Shown: piece after piece, positions 62,168 through 64,000 of the stretch | Layout of the letters: each line of letters starts with the position of its first letter | Position numbering within the stretch: the stretch's first letter is position 1 | NCBI GenBank assembly: GCA_963759875.1 | Contig: CAVXBB010000016.1 | Location: forward strand, 434,001-498,000 | Reading direction: 5' to 3' | Origin: JAFAGX01 sp963759875 | GTDB taxonomy: Bacteria > Acidobacteriota > Terriglobia > Terriglobales > Acidobacteriaceae | DNA: 64,000 nucleotides | Notes under the pieces: model-generated | Databases searched by the model: none | What the model was told of the DNA's origin: nothing | Seen by the model: only the letters and a program-made list of their open reading frames with translations | Position numbers and translations under genes: made by a program

Positions 62168-62573
62168 CGAAGGACAGAGTACCGGAACCTACGAGTAGCA
62201 GGAATATCAGACCTAGCAACATGCAAAAGTCCGTGCGGGCTTCGTGCATCATGCCCCAGAATCCCGCTTTCGACAGCATTGGAATCTTCGTTGTCCCAAT
62301 TGCAACCAGAATGTCAATGAGCAGCGGAATCGAAGCAAGTCGCGTGAGAAGCCCGACGATCAGCAATGCTCCGCAGACGATCTCTACGACTCCAACGAAA
62401 GGGCCGAAGAACTGTGGTGCCGGGATACCGATCTTTGCGAATCGCCCGACACCCAAAGCAGCAGGAAACAGGAATTTTTGAATGCCCTCAGATAGAAACA
62501 CCCACCCGACCATGATACGGATCAGGACAGTAGCAGATGATGCTGTACTTCCGAGCAGTCGTGGAGTTTGCAT
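62109..62573 (-). CDS. DoxX family membrane protein
   Basis: 154 aa from ATG 62573 with GGGAGG 5 nt upstream. Four helices with the DoxX pattern: LIRIMVGWVFLSEGIQKFLFP, PAPQFFGPFVGVVEIVCGALLIVGLLTRLASIPLL, then DFCMLLGLIFLLLVGSG. Relatives take part in membrane redox complexes or thiol/oxidative stress resistance. The frame is open upstream to 62747, but that stretch lies over a multicopper-oxidase remnant. Overlaps chrA. Confidence 0.85.
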   Translation of the reverse strand: MQTPRLLGSTASSATVLIRIMVGWVFLSEGIQKFLFPAALGVGRFAKIGIPAPQFFGPFVGVVEIVCGALLIVGLLTRLASIPLLIDILVAIGTTKIPMLSKAGFWGMMHEARTDFCMLLGLIFLLLVGSGTLSFDDRLARQPDLHVRKTGVAG

Positions 62574-62587
62574 CGCATCCTCCCGCT

Positions 62588-62720
62588 TTAAGATTTTTGA
62601 ACATAGTCGAACAGGGTCATGAAGCCGTAGTCCATGTGGAGTTGCTGGTGGCAATGGAATAGGGTAAGGCCCGGATTGTCTGCGACAAAATCGATTTCCG
62701 CCTCTTGGGCTACGCCCGAC
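62588..62720 (-). pseudogene. Multicopper oxidase, C-terminal stump
   Basis: About 44 codons: EIDFVADNPGLTLFHCHQQLHMDYGFMTLFDYV. HCHQQLHMDYGFM contains the C-terminal type 1/type 3 copper ligands (HCH...H...M) of multicopper oxidases such as CopA or laccase-like enzymes. Everything upstream is missing; the frame runs into the arsR gene. It shows that a copper-resistance gene was deleted in making this block. Confidence 0.75.
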
Positions 62721-63111
62721 TGCCTTGCGATGGTCGTACACTGCCAATCCCCGAAAAGGGCTTCCACTCGCTGACGGTGCATGACCCCTCTTTTATGGCG
62801 TCCCTAAGTCGGGCTATGTCCGCCTGCAACTGTTCCTCGCTCTTGTACGCATCTTGCAGGAACTCAAAGAGTTTCTTTTTCGTCCCATGCTTCGGGTCGG
62901 CAAGTCGATAGAAGATTCGCAGCCCGTCGCGGCGGTCGAGCACAAGCCCGGAATTCTTCAAATAGGCGAGATGTCGCGAGACATTCGGTTGCGAGGACGC
63001 CAGAACGTACTGAATGTCGCAAACGCAAAGTTCGCCATGGAGCAGCAGGTTGAGAATCCGCAGCCTGTTAGCGTCACCCAGAGCTTTGAAGTATTGTTCG
63101 AGTTCTTTCAT
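62710..63111 (-). CDS. arsR: ArsR family metalloregulator
   Basis: 133 aa, winged helix: EQYFKALGDANRLRILNLLL, then ELCVCDIQYVLASSQPNVSRHLAYLKNSGLVLDRRDGLRIFYRL. CVC in the alpha-3 helix is the arsenite/antimonite-binding pair (third Cys not obvious, perhaps the C-terminal SC). It represses the ars genes until metalloid binds. The last ~20 residues (KPFSGIGSVRPSQGSRA) look like read-through into the oxidase stump. Start ATG 63111, 13 bp after arsA. Confidence 0.9.
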   Translation of the reverse strand: MKELEQYFKALGDANRLRILNLLLHGELCVCDIQYVLASSQPNVSRHLAYLKNSGLVLDRRDGLRIFYRLADPKHGTKKKLFEFLQDAYKSEEQLQADIARLRDAIKEGSCTVSEWKPFSGIGSVRPSQGSRA

Positions 63112-63124
63112 TCATGTCTCCAAT

Positions 63125-64000
63125 TCATTTTTCGGCGGCGACTTCCGCTGGCTGATGATTCTCATGAGCACTAGATTCAGCCAGCCACGGTATCAGCGCG
63201 ACTCTCTGCGCCAGTTTGTCTTGTACTTCAGCGATGTAGCGTTGCTCCAGAGCCGCTCTTTCTGCGAGTACGGGATCGTTCGTCTCGGTCGCAGCTAGAC
63301 TCTGATTGATAACCCATGCGTATGGAGTGATCCCTGCACGACGCAGATCGTCCTGCAACCGAGCTGCTTCGTGAACCGGAGTTGCTTCGGGCAAGGTTAC
63401 GATCAGAATCCGCGTGAAGTCCGGGTTTCTCAACTGGGGAAGGAGCCTTCGCACGCTGTCAGGGATGTAGCTGAGGTTTCGCACCACGTCACGGTGGTAG
63501 GCTTCGGCAGCATCCAGCAACAGCAAAGTGTGACCTGTTGGAGCGGTGTCGATGACTACAAAACCGTGGTTCCCCTCGTCTACGCATCGAGCGAAGGAGC
63601 GGAAGACCGCAATCTCTTCTGTGCATGGAGAGCGCAAGTCTTCCCTCAGCAAGGCGCGGCCTTTCTCATCGAGATCGCGTCCCGTTTCTGCCATTACGTC
63701 AGCGGTGTAGGCGGCAGTCTCGGCGGTGGGATCAATCCGGCTGACTCGCAAGTTTGGCACAGGATCAGTGTCAGCCATTTGGACATGCGCAGCGGGGTCA
63801 GTCGTGGTGAGATGTACGCTGTAACCCTTACCTGCCAGTTCGACCGCGATCTGAGCCGCAATCGTAGTCTTTCCCACACCGCCCTTGCCCATAGTCATGA
63901 TGACCCCATTGCCTTTCGCAACGAGATCGCCGAGCAATTCAGCTAGATCGCAGGGTAGTTCTCGCCTGTCTTGCGCAGGGAACGCTTGAGCATGGTGCCC
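63125..64000 (-). CDS. arsA: ArsA, arsenite efflux ATPase (C-terminal half), runs off window
   Basis: The frame is open from the right edge to the stop at 63125. After an N-terminal linker (HAQAFPAQDRRELPCDLAELLGDL) comes the second ATPase domain: MGKGGVGKTTIAAQIAVELA (P-loop), TTDPAAH, the signal segment DTAPTGHTLLLLDA, and Cys in SPCTEEIAVF that is a typical metalloid ligand. ITPYAWVINQSLAAT and LIPWL complete it. A TTG at 63937 is only the first start codon in this stretch; ArsA is normally ~580 aa with two such domains, so the 5' half lies beyond the window. It energises ArsB-type arsenite export. Confidence 0.88.
   Translation of the reverse strand, partial: GHHAQAFPAQDRRELPCDLAELLGDLVAKGNGVIMTMGKGGVGKTTIAAQIAVELAGKGYSVHLTTTDPAAHVQMADTDPVPNLRVSRIDPTAETAAYTADVMAETGRDLDEKGRALLREDLRSPCTEEIAVFRSFARCVDEGNHGFVVIDTAPTGHTLLLLDAAEAYHRDVVRNLSYIPDSVRRLLPQLRNPDFTRILIVTLPEATPVHEAARLQDDLRRAGITPYAWVINQSLAATETNDPVLAERAALEQRYIAEVQDKLAQRVALIPWLAESSAHENHQPAEVAAEK

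Noticed and set aside
1..64000. CRISPR arrays, rRNA genes and prophage structural genes
   Set aside because: No regularly spaced repeats, no rRNA signatures and no capsid or tail genes were seen.

Overview
The window looks like part of an acidobacterial chromosome (class Terriglobia, Koribacter/Acidobacteriaceae-like). This is inferred from gene content: an Oar-like TonB-dependent receptor with an N-terminal carboxypeptidase-regulatory domain, a propeller-type sensor kinase, a DUF2934 protein, many very small CxxC proteins, and housekeeping genes of Gram-negative type (nuoA, uppP, RNase J). No rRNA, no CRISPR array and no convincing tRNA gene was seen.

Layout. 0-24 kb is mostly ordinary chromosome: the secA 5' end (minus strand, several frameshifts at the window edge), an acyl-CoA synthetase/ACP/acyltransferase fusion, a PH-like protein, nuoA, an EcsC-like protein, RNase J, threonine dehydratase (probably starting at a rare AUC), an SH3/TPR periplasmic protein, uppP, an AI-2E family transporter, a hydratase/CitE-like lyase pair resembling itaconate (citramalyl-CoA) degradation, a membrane metallophosphoesterase, an orphan pstS, an isoprenylcysteine-methyltransferase-like protein, a FucP-type transporter divergent from aldose 1-epimerase, an EntS-type exporter, a TauE/SafE + DUF1634 pair, and modA divergent from a frameshifted molbindin gene. 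24-33 kb holds an RNase HI-like protein, DUF3175, small proteins, a broken outer-membrane-type protein, a large hybrid sensor kinase with an in-frame amber codon near its 5' end, rmlD and a Gln-rich secreted protein.

33-43 kb is an accessory, partly decayed region: remnants of comM/yifB, dinB, yjbQ and a TPR gene lie around an intact oxidoreductase and a ParB-like gene. A serine recombinase follows, facing the C-terminal stump of a second one. Next comes a tight run of cysteine-rich genes of unknown function, two of them tandem paralogues. 42-51 kb is a redox/stress neighbourhood: truncated haemoglobin, PsiE, an IS110-family element, two Crp/Fnr regulators (one with a good palindrome upstream), a universal stress protein, and a sigma-54 activator followed by a 39-aa ORF. 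51-58.5 kb carries a DoxX-like gene, a NarL-type regulator with its propeller sensor kinase, and a TonB receptor; every one has one or more reading-frame lesions.

58.7-64 kb starts with the most interesting gene: a thioredoxin-like protein with an in-frame UGA exactly at the first position of its CxxC motif and a 17-nt hairpin 10 nt downstream, a strong selenoprotein candidate. Small zinc-ribbon proteins follow, then a metal-resistance block on the minus strand: arsA (partial), arsR, a multicopper-oxidase stump, DoxX and chrA.

One caution applies throughout. Many single-base indels are visible, several in homopolymers. They may be assembly or sequencing errors rather than true pseudogenes, and only reads can tell.
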